Source of the DNA: Planctobacterium sp047947135 | GTDB lineage: Bacteria > Pseudomonadota > Gammaproteobacteria > Enterobacterales > Alteromonadaceae | Assembly: GCA_047947135.1 (NCBI GenBank) | Contig: CP170457.1 | Span: 3,534,001-3,598,000 of the forward strand | Direction of reading: 5' to 3' | DNA length: 64,000 nucleotides | Part shown: positions 1-8,419 of the stretch, in pieces | How positions within the stretch are numbered: the stretch's first letter is position 1 | Layout of the letters: every line of letters starts with the position of its first letter | The notes under the pieces: generated by a model | Told to the model about the DNA's origin: nothing | The model's database searches: none | The model's input: only the letters and a program-made list of their open reading frames with translations | Program-made: the position numbers and the translations under genes

Positions 1-1017
1 TAATGTCAGGTCGCTCAGCTTCATACCCGCTCTATCCAACGCGATAGGCGTAGCGTAAGACGGCCCCATTAACATATCTTCCCAGACATCAATGGCCGCA
101 AAGGCATAACTGCGAATGTAACCAAGCGGTGTATAACCCAGCTCTTTAGCTTTTGACTCCGTCATCATCAGCACGGCTGAAGCTCCATCAGTCAGAGGCG
201 TGGCATTTGCAGCTGTCACGGTACCGTGTTTCTTATCAAAGACCGGACGTAACTTTTTATAACCTTCCAGAGTCGAATCAAAGCGAACGTTATTGTCTTT
301 GTCCAATGCACCTTTATAGGGTTCTGCGTAAGCAGTCATTACTTCATTGGCTAACTTACCGTCATTCCAGCTCTGCGCTGCATTACTGTGGGAACGGTGT
401 GCCAATTCATCTTGTGCTTCACGGCTGATATTATGTGATTTCGCCATTTGTTCCGCAGTTTGTCCCATTGACAAACCTGTCGAATATTCGGCAACGGCAG
501 GCGGCACAGGCATCAGGTCTTTTAGACCAAGCTTTTTAAGAATCTGCCATTTTTGACCGAGGGTTTTGGTTTTCTGCAGATCAACTAAGGCGCGCGCTAG
601 TTTTTTGGAGACACCAATAGGTGATACCGAGGTAGAATCAGCCCCTCCGGCAACACCCACGTCAATTGTCCCAGCCATCATCGATTCCGCGATATTAACC
701 GCTGCCTGGAAACTTGTGGCACATGCTCTGGAAACACTGTAGGCGTCGGTACTGACATTCATACCCGTACCCAGTACAATTTCTCTGGCAATATTTGGCG
801 CTTCAGGCATCTGTACAACCTGACCATAAACCACCTGGTCTACCCACTCCGGGTTTACCTCATTTCTCACGAGCATCTCATTGACTACCATTTTTCCAAG
901 GTCAAGTGCGGGAACGCCGTGGAAATAGGTGGCCATTTTGGCAAAAGGAGTTCTTAGTCCGGCTACAATGGCAATACGGTCGCCGTTTCTTGTAGTGACA
1001 TTTTGTTGTTTGGACAT
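1..1017 (-). CDS. fadI: Acetyl-CoA acyltransferase FadI, 3' end beyond window
   Basis: This is the thiolase (beta-ketothiolase) subunit of the anaerobic-type fatty acid oxidation complex, which cleaves 3-ketoacyl-CoA with CoA to acetyl-CoA and a shortened acyl-CoA. 339 residues are visible from ATG at 1017 (start MSKQQNVTTR), and the frame stays open to base 1. The N-terminal thiolase domain is clear: IVAGLRTPFAKM near residue 17, and the nucleophile Cys99 in SRACATSF. The sequence stops just before the family's MHEAFA segment (last residues read KLSDLTL), so about 100 residues including the second catalytic region lie outside. A FadR-like operator lies in its 5' leader. Its usual partner fadJ would lie further downstream, off the window. 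The FadI rather than FadA assignment rests on the N-terminal sequence style and is fairly safe. Confidence 0.93.
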   Translation of the reverse strand, partial: MSKQQNVTTRNGDRIAIVAGLRTPFAKMATYFHGVPALDLGKMVVNEMLVRNEVNPEWVDQVVYGQVVQMPEAPNIAREIVLGTGMNVSTDAYSVSRACATSFQAAVNIAESMMAGTIDVGVAGGADSTSVSPIGVSKKLARALVDLQKTKTLGQKWQILKKLGLKDLMPVPPAVAEYSTGLSMGQTAEQMAKSHNISREAQDELAHRSHSNAAQSWNDGKLANEVMTAYAEPYKGALDKDNNVRFDSTLEGYKKLRPVFDKKHGTVTAANATPLTDGASAVLMMTESKAKELGYTPLGYIRSYAFAAIDVWEDMLMGPSYATPIALDRAGMKLSDLTL

Positions 1018-1028
1018 GTTTTACCTCA

Positions 1029-1045
1029 AAGTGGTCTGACCTGTT
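1029..1045. promoter_or_regulatory. Putative FadR operator in front of fadI
   Basis: The 17-bp sequence AAGTGGTCTGACCTGTT carries the TGGTCnGACC core of the gammaproteobacterial FadR binding site. By eye it matches the commonly quoted consensus AACTGGTCNGACCAGTT at 14 of 16 defined positions. It sits 11 bp upstream of the fadI ATG, a position where bound FadR would block the promoter or leader. Regulator identity is inferred from the motif and the target gene. Confidence 0.6.
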
Positions 1046-1382
1046 ATTGGTAACGGGATTCTAATGAATAAATTAGAAATTACAATCTAAACCTGTGTAG
1101 TGCTTAACAACAGTTGCGTTAAGCACGCAACCAAAACAGTAGGAATTTGCTAACAAAAACATCAGCTTTGTAACATTGTTTTTCACAATCGCAACCTTAT
1201 ATAGACGAGAGTGTCAGTTATTGGTACTAAAGCATTCCTTTTTTAAAAGGTATAGTGACAATCAAATTGGTTCGGTCTTTGAACACGGATTGAGGGTCGT
1301 TCCATCAGGATAGTTTATTTTTCTGAATGTGAAATCTTTCGTTTAGAAATCAGTAATCAAAAAAGGCGAAGAAAATAACAAG
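1046..1382. other. Divergent intergenic region fadI / moxR
   Basis: About 340 bp of AT-rich DNA separate the two divergent genes and must hold both promoters. I see no convincing ORF, repeat or terminator. A purine-rich stretch (AAAAAAGGCGAAG, near 1360-1372) precedes the moxR start and may serve as its ribosome binding site. Confidence 0.4.
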
Positions 1383-2339
1383 ATGTCAGTGGCACAATTT
1401 GAAAAACTCAAATCTTATTTAGATAGCCAGGTCATTGGGCAACCTGAGTTCACTAAAAATATTCTCATCGCACTACTCGCAGATGGGCATTTATTGGTTG
1501 AAGGACCGCCGGGGTTAGCCAAGACCCGAGCTGTTAATGCCTTGGCAAAAGGCGTTGAAGGTGATTTCCATCGTGTTCAGTTTACGCCAGACCTTTTGCC
1601 TGCGGATCTGACAGGCACCGACATTTACCGACCTGAGACGGGTGAGTTCGTGTTTCAGCAAGGGCCTCTGTTTCACAACTTAGTGCTGGCAGATGAAATC
1701 AACCGGGCGCCGGCAAAAGTGCAATCAGCATTGCTTGAAGCCATGGCTGAACAACAAATTACAGTGGGTAATAAAACCTATTCTTTGCCTCCCTTATTTC
1801 TGGTTATGGCCACGCAAAACCCAATCGAACAAGAAGGTACTTATCCGTTACCTGAAGCACAACTGGATCGATTCCTGATGCACTTAAAGGTCGATTATCC
1901 AGGCGCTGCCACTGAATTGGACATCCTGCGATTAACCCGCAATGAATCCATAACCAAAGAAGCCGCAACGCCCGGCGAGTTGACCCAAAGTGATATATTT
2001 GCAGCCCGTCAGGCTGTTTTACAAATGCATTTGGCAGAACCGCTGGAGCGCTATCTGGTTGAACTTATCATCGCCACCCGCGAAGCCAGCAAATATGATG
2101 ATGATTTACAGAAATGGATAGAATACGGTGCCAGTCCAAGGGCCACGATCTCATTAGATCGATGCGCACGAGCCCACGCCTGGCTTGCTGGTCGTGATTT
2201 TGTAGGTCCTGATGATATTCACGCGGTATTCCACAATGTGATGCGTCACCGGGTTTTGTTAACTTATGAAGCCGAAGCGGAAGGTGTCAACGCAGATCAC
2301 GTACTCGATAGAATTATCTCCCTAGTGCCCGTACCATAA
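1383..2339 (+). CDS. MoxR-family AAA+ ATPase (Bat operon)
   Basis: AAA_3/MoxR-type ATPase of 318 residues. Walker A is GPPGLAKT at residues 41-48, Walker B VLADEIN at 101-107, sensor 1 lies in MATQNPIEQEGTYPLPEAQ, and a C-terminal lid domain follows. MoxR proteins act as chaperone-like ATPases working with VWA-domain proteins to mature or insert metal cofactors or to control envelope stress. The exact client is unknown. It opens a six-gene operon (next gene 15 bp downstream) whose other members are DUF58, DUF4381, two VWA proteins and BatD, the standard aerotolerance layout. Length and motifs are complete. Confidence 0.93.
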   Translation: MSVAQFEKLKSYLDSQVIGQPEFTKNILIALLADGHLLVEGPPGLAKTRAVNALAKGVEGDFHRVQFTPDLLPADLTGTDIYRPETGEFVFQQGPLFHNLVLADEINRAPAKVQSALLEAMAEQQITVGNKTYSLPPLFLVMATQNPIEQEGTYPLPEAQLDRFLMHLKVDYPGAATELDILRLTRNESITKEAATPGELTQSDIFAARQAVLQMHLAEPLERYLVELIIATREASKYDDDLQKWIEYGASPRATISLDRCARAHAWLAGRDFVGPDDIHAVFHNVMRHRVLLTYEAEAEGVNADHVLDRIISLVPVP

Positions 2340-2354
2340 GCCATTTATCAGACC

Positions 2355-3320
2355 ATGAGTGCTGTTAAAAACAGAGAATTACAGTGGCTGCAAAAATTGA
2401 ATATCGACGGCGTGAACCTGTCGATGTCGGAGATGCTTTACTATCAAAGTAAAACATCGTTGCTTAGCCTGCGCCCTGAGAAAACAGTTCAGGCCAGACT
2501 GGCCGGTACCTACCTGACGAAAATGAAAGGTCGAGGTATGGAATTCGATGAAGCCAGGCATTACCAACCGGGTGACGATATTCGGGCTATCGATTGGCGT
2601 GTAACGGCACGTACCGGAAAAACCCACACCAAGTTATTTCGAGAAGAAAAAGAACGTCCGATTTTTATCGTTGTCGACCTCGGTAAGTCGATGCATTTTG
2701 GCACCCAGTTGATGTTTAAATCGGTGCAGGCAGCCCATCTGGCATCTTTAATTAGTTGGTCCGCCAGCAAACGCGGAGATCGCATTGGTGGGCTCATTTT
2801 TAATCAGGACACGCATCTGGAGTTTAAACCTCGCACCAGACAAAAAGCCGTATTGACGCTGCTCAATGGTTTACAACAAATTCACGCAACGCCGAGCAAG
2901 CAATCATCCGGCAACTCAGCACTGGAAGATGCCTGTGCCAAAACCAGAAGACTGGCAAAACCCGGTAGCGCAGTATTTATTATCAGTGATTTTGTGACCG
3001 TTTCAGAGACATTAAAACAACATATTAGCCGTCTATCACGTCATTGCGAAGTGGTGGCTTATCGGATATCTGACCCTTTTGAGCATGCCTTGCCCAGTGT
3101 CAAAACACCGCAGCAGGTTGTATTAACCGATGGTCAGGACAGACAGGCGATCGTGTTAGGAGAAAAGCAACAATCGTTAATGTATCAGCGCCAACATGAT
3201 CTCATGTTTGCAGAAAATGCCCATCGTCTAAAACAAGCAAAGGCACGTGTCGTCGACATTTGTGCCTCTAGTCCTATTGAGTATCAATTAAATCCAACGC
3301 AGCAATATGAACCCACTTGA
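2355..3320 (+). CDS. DUF58 domain-containing protein
   Basis: Cytoplasmic DUF58 protein of 321 residues. The family signature lies around residues 55-85 (GRGMEFDEARHYQPGDDIRA, then IDWRVTARTG), followed by a VWA-like Rossmann core beginning IFIVVDLGKSMHFG. The DxGxS arrangement there resembles a MIDAS. In MoxR operons DUF58 proteins are assumed to link the ATPase to the membrane VWA proteins. The 3' end overlaps the next gene by 14 bp, suggesting translational coupling. Function beyond the family name is not established. Confidence 0.9.
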   Translation: MSAVKNRELQWLQKLNIDGVNLSMSEMLYYQSKTSLLSLRPEKTVQARLAGTYLTKMKGRGMEFDEARHYQPGDDIRAIDWRVTARTGKTHTKLFREEKERPIFIVVDLGKSMHFGTQLMFKSVQAAHLASLISWSASKRGDRIGGLIFNQDTHLEFKPRTRQKAVLTLLNGLQQIHATPSKQSSGNSALEDACAKTRRLAKPGSAVFIISDFVTVSETLKQHISRLSRHCEVVAYRISDPFEHALPSVKTPQQVVLTDGQDRQAIVLGEKQQSLMYQRQHDLMFAENAHRLKQAKARVVDICASSPIEYQLNPTQQYEPT

Positions 3321-3816
3321 GCAATTAAACGACATTCAACTTACTGATGCTGTCGGTTTCTGGCCCCCGGCCTACGGTTGGTGGCTGGTGTCTTTTATTG
3401 GCCTGTTAACCATAGTCATTGTTACCAAATGGGCACTGGCAAGACGCCGCAACAATATAGCTCGAAAACAGTTTTTACAGGAACTGCAGGACCTGACACC
3501 AGACAATGGTTTGCAACACATCAATATTCTGCTGAAACGAGCCTGTATCAGTTATTATGGTAATAGACGTATTGCCCCGCTCTACGGCAAAGACTGGCTG
3601 GCGTTTTTGCTGCAACAGGTAAAACCAAACAAAGCAACGCAACTGGAAAATCCTTTACAAGATCTCATTGATTCACCTTATCGGCAATCATCCGGGGCCA
3701 ATTTTGAAGTGTGTAGAGATGCGGCCAGACAATGGGTGAAAGCCGCACTCCCCCCGAAAAACGCATTCATTTCAACTAAAAAGTTTAATATCGACGATGG
3801 AGTTGGCGATGTTTGA
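3307..3816 (+). CDS. DUF4381 domain-containing membrane protein
   Basis: A 169-residue single-pass membrane protein. The N-terminus has the DUF4381 hallmark (PLEQLNDIQLTDAVGFWPPA followed by YGWW), then one hydrophobic helix at about residues 25-43 and a basic stop-transfer RRRNN. The rest is a helical cytoplasmic region. Members nearly always sit between DUF58 and VWA genes in Bat-type operons, as here. It overlaps both neighbours (14 bp upstream, 8 bp downstream). The molecular role is unknown. Confidence 0.88.
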   Translation: MNPLEQLNDIQLTDAVGFWPPAYGWWLVSFIGLLTIVIVTKWALARRRNNIARKQFLQELQDLTPDNGLQHINILLKRACISYYGNRRIAPLYGKDWLAFLLQQVKPNKATQLENPLQDLIDSPYRQSSGANFEVCRDAARQWVKAALPPKNAFISTKKFNIDDGVGDV

Positions 3817-4810
3817 ATTTGCCTGGCTATGGGCGTTCCTGTTGCTGCCTTTACCTTTGTTATATCGCTTTCTACCCGCCAAAAAGTCGGGAGAGCAAGC
3901 TGCCATGCATGTTCCGTTGTTAACCGAAGGGCTGACTGCAGGTCAGGCGCCCAAGCGCAATGTCGGTTGGAAAAAATGGTTAGCCGTTGTTATATGGTGT
4001 TTATTGGTCGCGTCTGCGGCAAGACCTCAGTGGCTTGGTGAACCCATTAGCATACCCAATGAAGGACGCGATTTAATGCTCGCAGTGGATCTTTCAGGCA
4101 GTATGAAGGTTGATGATATGGCGGTTCAGGGAAAGCAAGTTAATAGATTGGCCATGATCAAATATGTGCTGACTGACTTTATCCAGCGTCGCATTGGGGA
4201 CCGATTAGGTTTAATACTGTTCGCTGACACCGCGTACTTGCAAACCCCATTGACCTACGATCGTGACACGGTCGCTCAGATGTTGGATGAGACCGTCATC
4301 GGTCTGGTCGGTGAACAAACCGCAATTGGTGATGCTGTTGGTTTGGCAATAAAACGTTTTCAGCAAAAAGATGAATCTAACCGTGTGCTGGTACTACTAA
4401 CTGACGGCCAAAATACCGCAGGTAACATCGCGCCATCGGAAGCAAAAGAGCTGGCGGTTAGCGAAGGGATCAAAGTGTACACAATAGGTGTTGGTGCAGA
4501 TCAAATGCTTGTGCGTGGTATATTTGGTAATCGTCGTGTGAACCCCTCGCAAGATCTGGATGAAAACATGTTAACCGATCTGGCTGAGTCGACCGGCGGA
4601 CAATATTTCCGTGCCCGGGATACAGAATCTCTGGCGCAAATATACGCGCTATTGGATGAACTAGAGCCCATTGCCAGAGAATCAAAGGAAATGCGCCCCT
4701 TACAGGCATTATTTTATTACCCGTTAGCCGTTGCCATGCTGCTGGCGATGCTGTGGATGCTACAGCCTTTACTAAGCGCCTTTCTTTACAGTCAAAAGGA
4801 GGCGGTTTGA
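3809..4810 (+). CDS. VWA-domain membrane protein, BatA-like
   Basis: Membrane-anchored von Willebrand factor A protein of 333 residues. An N-terminal helix (FAWLWAFLLLPLPLLY) and a second near residue 55 flank a loop. The VWA domain follows with an intact MIDAS motif DLSGS (about residue 94), and a C-terminal membrane helix (LFYYPLAVAMLLAMLWML) closes the protein. ATG 3809 is chosen over 3797 because GGAG at 3799-3802 is well spaced to it and the start matches BatA family members. It overlaps the DUF4381 stop. In Bacteroides, Bat proteins affect aerotolerance; the gammaproteobacterial role is inferred by analogy. Confidence 0.9.
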   Translation: MFEFAWLWAFLLLPLPLLYRFLPAKKSGEQAAMHVPLLTEGLTAGQAPKRNVGWKKWLAVVIWCLLVASAARPQWLGEPISIPNEGRDLMLAVDLSGSMKVDDMAVQGKQVNRLAMIKYVLTDFIQRRIGDRLGLILFADTAYLQTPLTYDRDTVAQMLDETVIGLVGEQTAIGDAVGLAIKRFQQKDESNRVLVLLTDGQNTAGNIAPSEAKELAVSEGIKVYTIGVGADQMLVRGIFGNRRVNPSQDLDENMLTDLAESTGGQYFRARDTESLAQIYALLDELEPIARESKEMRPLQALFYYPLAVAMLLAMLWMLQPLLSAFLYSQKEAV

Positions 4811-6693
4811 TGGACTTGAATATGCTAAGCGGAGACTGGGAATTAGGGTCTGTGATGGCTCAATTTCATTTTCTGCGGCCTTACTTCCTGTTGCTCGTTT
4901 TACCTTTGGCATTCCTGACATGGAAACTGCACCGACTCACGTTAAGCCAAAGCGGTTGGCGCGGAATTCTGCCTGAGCACCTTTACAAGCATCTAATAAC
5001 CAGTGAAGCGAGTGCACAGGCACGCCCGCCCTGGCGACTCTTTACTATTGGCTGGTTACTTGTGACATTGGCACTTGCTGGACCGACATGGAAAAAATTA
5101 CCGCAACCCGTATATCAGGTAAATCAGGGCAAGGTGATCGTTATCGATATGTCATTGTCTATGCGTGCAACGGATGTCGGTCCTGATAGACTCACTCGAG
5201 CCATTTACAAAGCAATCGATCTTGCCAACTCACTCACAGAAGGCGAACTGGGGTTGGTCGCCTATGCTGGTGATGCCTTTGTAATCAGTCCATTGACTGC
5301 GGATGTGCAAAACATTACCGCCCTGCTCCCAAGTTTGTCTCCGGAAATCATGCCAGTAAAAGGCAGTGAGCCAGAATACGGTTTATCCATGGCGATGGAG
5401 CTTCTAAATAACGCAGGATACACCAAAGGCGACATTTACTGGATCACAGATGGTATTGATCTGCCCCAGGTTGCGCCACTACGCACATTGGTCAGCACCA
5501 AGCAGTACTCACTGTATATTCTGGGGGTAGGCACCGAAAAAGGTGCTCCAATTAAACTGGATAGCGGGGATTTTTTGAAAGATGCAACTGGCGCTGTGGT
5601 TATTCCGCAATTGCGGGAGTCCAATCTGGCACCACTTGCGAACGCAACTAGTGGCAAGTACGTCAATATGCAGCCAGACGATGCCGATATACGATACCTG
5701 ACGCAACGCAGTGCCTTGCAACAACAATCAGAGAAATCCGAGCAGGAAGATAACGAAGGTGATCAATGGCAGGAAATGGGACCTTATCTTCTATTACTAT
5801 CGTTACCTATTGCTGCCTACAGCTTTAGGAGAGGCATATTATTATCTCTTTTCGTTGTCATTTTACCCTTCCCTTCTCCGTCACAGGCAGACTGGTGGGA
5901 TGATTTATGGCTGAAACCCGATCAACAAGGCGACAGAGCATTTAGTCAGGGAGAGTTTGATAAAGCGGCAAGCGCTTATCAGGATCCAATGTGGAAAGGA
6001 GCGGCGCATTATCGTAACGGTGAATATGAAAAAGCAGCAGAAGCGTATTCCGCACTTGATACCGACATAGCAAACTATAATCTCGGCAATGCGTTGGCGC
6101 AAACGCAACAATTACAGGCGGCTATTGATGCCTATGAAAGAGCACTGGAATTAAATCCTGATCACCAGGAAGCGGCGGAAAATAAGAAATTACTGGAAGA
6201 TCTTCTGGAGCAGCAGCAACAACAAAATAATGACAATGATTCTGAACAGAATCAGGATCAGCAAAATCAGCAGAATCAAGACAAGCAGAATCAAGATCAG
6301 CAGGATCAACAAAGTCAGGATCAGCAAAGCAGTGATTCTCAGCAAGAACAAGATCAGCAACAAGATCCTCAGACCCAGGCGTCTGATTCAACGCAAGAAC
6401 AGCAACAGCAGCAAGAGCAGCAGCAACAGCAACAGCAAAATGATGAAAAAAGTACTGAGCAGCATCAGCCATCCAGTGAATCAGATGAGCAAGACAGTGA
6501 TGAAGCGCAGCAGATGCAGCAAACCGAACAGCGAGAGTTGACAGAAGAAGAAAAAGAACAGATGCAAAAAATGCAAAAGCTGTTGCGTAAGATACCCGAT
6601 GACCCCGCGTTTTTACTGCAACGTAAAATGCAACTTGAACAACAACGTAGAAAAAGACAGCAATTACCCAGCCAGTTGAAGAAGGATTGGTAA
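4810..6693 (+). CDS. VWA + TPR fusion protein (BatB/BatC-like) with long Gln-rich tail
   Basis: A 627-residue composite protein. Order: two N-terminal membrane helices (about residues 23-37 and 78-92), a VWA domain with MIDAS DMSLS near residue 113, a helix near residue 340, then TPR repeats around residues 375-460 (YRNGEYEKAAEAYSAL and NYNLGNALAQTQQLQAAIDA). A low-complexity Gln/Asp/Glu/Asn/Ser tract (about 468-575) and a basic C-terminus follow. The start at 4810 is set by AGGAGG at 4797-4802 and the TGATG overlap with batA; an upstream ATG at 4753 lies inside batA. BatB and BatC are separate genes in Bacteroides and fused here. The Gln tract makes the reverse strand spuriously open. Confidence 0.9.
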   Translation: MDLNMLSGDWELGSVMAQFHFLRPYFLLLVLPLAFLTWKLHRLTLSQSGWRGILPEHLYKHLITSEASAQARPPWRLFTIGWLLVTLALAGPTWKKLPQPVYQVNQGKVIVIDMSLSMRATDVGPDRLTRAIYKAIDLANSLTEGELGLVAYAGDAFVISPLTADVQNITALLPSLSPEIMPVKGSEPEYGLSMAMELLNNAGYTKGDIYWITDGIDLPQVAPLRTLVSTKQYSLYILGVGTEKGAPIKLDSGDFLKDATGAVVIPQLRESNLAPLANATSGKYVNMQPDDADIRYLTQRSALQQQSEKSEQEDNEGDQWQEMGPYLLLLSLPIAAYSFRRGILLSLFVVILPFPSPSQADWWDDLWLKPDQQGDRAFSQGEFDKAASAYQDPMWKGAAHYRNGEYEKAAEAYSALDTDIANYNLGNALAQTQQLQAAIDAYERALELNPDHQEAAENKKLLEDLLEQQQQQNNDNDSEQNQDQQNQQNQDKQNQDQQDQQSQDQQSSDSQQEQDQQQDPQTQASDSTQEQQQQQEQQQQQQQNDEKSTEQHQPSSESDEQDSDEAQQMQQTEQRELTEEEKEQMQKMQKLLRKIPDDPAFLLQRKMQLEQQRRKRQQLPSQLKKDW

Positions 6694-6698
6694 TACTC

Positions 6699-8405
6699 AT
6701 GAAATTCGCTAAACACATGTCCAGATTGATATATTTATTATTAATGCTGCCACTGTACCTTCACGCTGCCCCAACCGAAGTCGTGGCCACCTTAGACAAA
6801 AATCCGATTACTGTTGAAGAGTCATTTCAATTACAGGTGGTTGCCAATGACGATGTTTCTGCTGACGCGCTTGATACCTCTTCATTGTTAAAGGACTTTG
6901 TGGTTGGGCGGACATCTGTAAGTCGTCAGACGCAAATTATCAATTTTGATACGTCCAAAAGCACCACGTGGACGACAACTCTGATCCCCAGAAAGGCTGG
7001 GCAATTTACCATTCCTGCGTTGTCCATAGCAGGTTTACAAACAGCTCCAATCAACCTGATGGTGTTGCCCGTGTCAGCCAGCAAAAGCGCGCAAGGGCGG
7101 GATTTATTTATCACTACAGAAGTCGACCTGAACGAAGTGTATTTGCAACAGCAAATACGCTATACGGTCAAACTGCATTTGGCTATGGATTTGCAACGCG
7201 GTAGCTTGTCGGCTCCGGAAGTAAACGACGCTGATATAGAGCAGGTCGGTAACGATAAAGAATACAGCGAAATTGTGGATGGCAAGCGCTATCGGATTAT
7301 TGAACGTACATTTTCTATCATTCCCAATAAAAGCGGCGAATTTGTTATACAGGGTCCTTATTTTGAAGGCGAGGTCGTTGATGCCAGCAGACAATCTTTT
7401 GGTTTTTTCAATCGCACTAAAAATGTCAACCGTGTCGGCCGCAACATCGATATCACTGTGCTCCCCATGCCTCAGGATCATGATCACCACTGGCTGCCAA
7501 GCGAGTTTGTCCAGTTAAGTGAAGAATGGCAGCCTGATTCAGATCAATTGACTGTAGGTACACCTGTCACTCGCACCATCACGTTAACCGCGGTTGGGGT
7601 TGTCGAGTCACAATTACCAGAAATTCAATCTGCTTATCCCGAACAGATAAAGTCCTATCCGGATCAGGCTAACACCGCGACAGCACAGCGTAACGGCACC
7701 TTTGTTGCGCAAAGAACGGAAACGATTGCACTTATCCCAAACGAAGATGGTAGCTTTACAGTCCCAGAAGTTGTCGTCCCATGGTTTAACGTTGTTACTC
7801 GTAAAACAGAATTCGCCATGCTTCCTGAAAAAACCATTTCTGTCACTGCTGCGGTCAATGATTCTCAGGCGGTGCCCACACCAATAGAAACTGTCACGGC
7901 GACACCCCCGCAGCTTGAGCAGGACAGTATAAACGCGCCCGTAGCGACGTTGACTGAGAGGCATTGGTGGTCAATGAGTAGTTGGGTTCTGCTGGTATTG
8001 TGGATGATTACCCTGGCTATTCTGTTTTGGCAACGTCATAGGCAGCGTCCGTCAGGTAATGCCAAAGGTGATAAAATAGATACATCTGCCGATAACAACT
8101 GGCAATCATTGCGCCAGGCACTGAAAAACGCATCCTCGCGGGAGGTTGGTGAAGTTCAGTCCCTACTCAGAAATTGGTTGGCCACATACTGCAATCAGCC
8201 CAATGGGACCTTGTATCAACTGCTGGAAAGCACAAATGATGCAGAGCTTCAGCAGGAGGTCAATAAGATGCTGCAAAGTACGTACAGTCAAAACAGCAGT
8301 GATCAGTGGCAGCCACGTGCCCTGCTTGTGGTCTTAGAACGACTAAACAAACAAAGTCGAACCAAAGAAAAACAACAATTTGCTTTAAAGCCACTCTACG
8401 AATAA
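6699..8405 (+). CDS. BatD-like protein (oxygen tolerance family)
   Basis: Periplasmic-facing protein of 568 residues. A signal peptide (LIYLLLMLPLYLHAAP) is followed by Ig-like beta domains typical of BatD (opening EVVATLDKNPITVEESFQLQ), one transmembrane helix at about residues 427-445 (SSWVLLVLWMITLAILFW) and a cytoplasmic helical tail. It is the last gene of the MoxR/Bat operon, starting 5 bp after the preceding stop with GAAGGA as ribosome binding site. BatD is thought to form an envelope complex with the VWA proteins. Assignment to the family is clear; its biochemical function is unknown. Confidence 0.88.
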   Translation: MKFAKHMSRLIYLLLMLPLYLHAAPTEVVATLDKNPITVEESFQLQVVANDDVSADALDTSSLLKDFVVGRTSVSRQTQIINFDTSKSTTWTTTLIPRKAGQFTIPALSIAGLQTAPINLMVLPVSASKSAQGRDLFITTEVDLNEVYLQQQIRYTVKLHLAMDLQRGSLSAPEVNDADIEQVGNDKEYSEIVDGKRYRIIERTFSIIPNKSGEFVIQGPYFEGEVVDASRQSFGFFNRTKNVNRVGRNIDITVLPMPQDHDHHWLPSEFVQLSEEWQPDSDQLTVGTPVTRTITLTAVGVVESQLPEIQSAYPEQIKSYPDQANTATAQRNGTFVAQRTETIALIPNEDGSFTVPEVVVPWFNVVTRKTEFAMLPEKTISVTAAVNDSQAVPTPIETVTATPPQLEQDSINAPVATLTERHWWSMSSWVLLVLWMITLAILFWQRHRQRPSGNAKGDKIDTSADNNWQSLRQALKNASSREVGEVQSLLRNWLATYCNQPNGTLYQLLESTNDAELQQEVNKMLQSTYSQNSSDQWQPRALLVVLERLNKQSRTKEKQQFALKPLYE

Positions 8406-8419
8406 CGACAGGAACTAAC

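Noticed and set aside
153..556. Two plus-strand ORFs opposite fadI
   Set aside because: Antisense to a conserved thiolase; no supporting features.
6122..6718. 198-codon open frame on the minus strand opposite the Gln-rich tail
   Set aside because: It is the mirror of CAG/CAA repeats, giving Leu/Val/Ala-rich sequence with no family resemblance; the plus-strand gene is clear.
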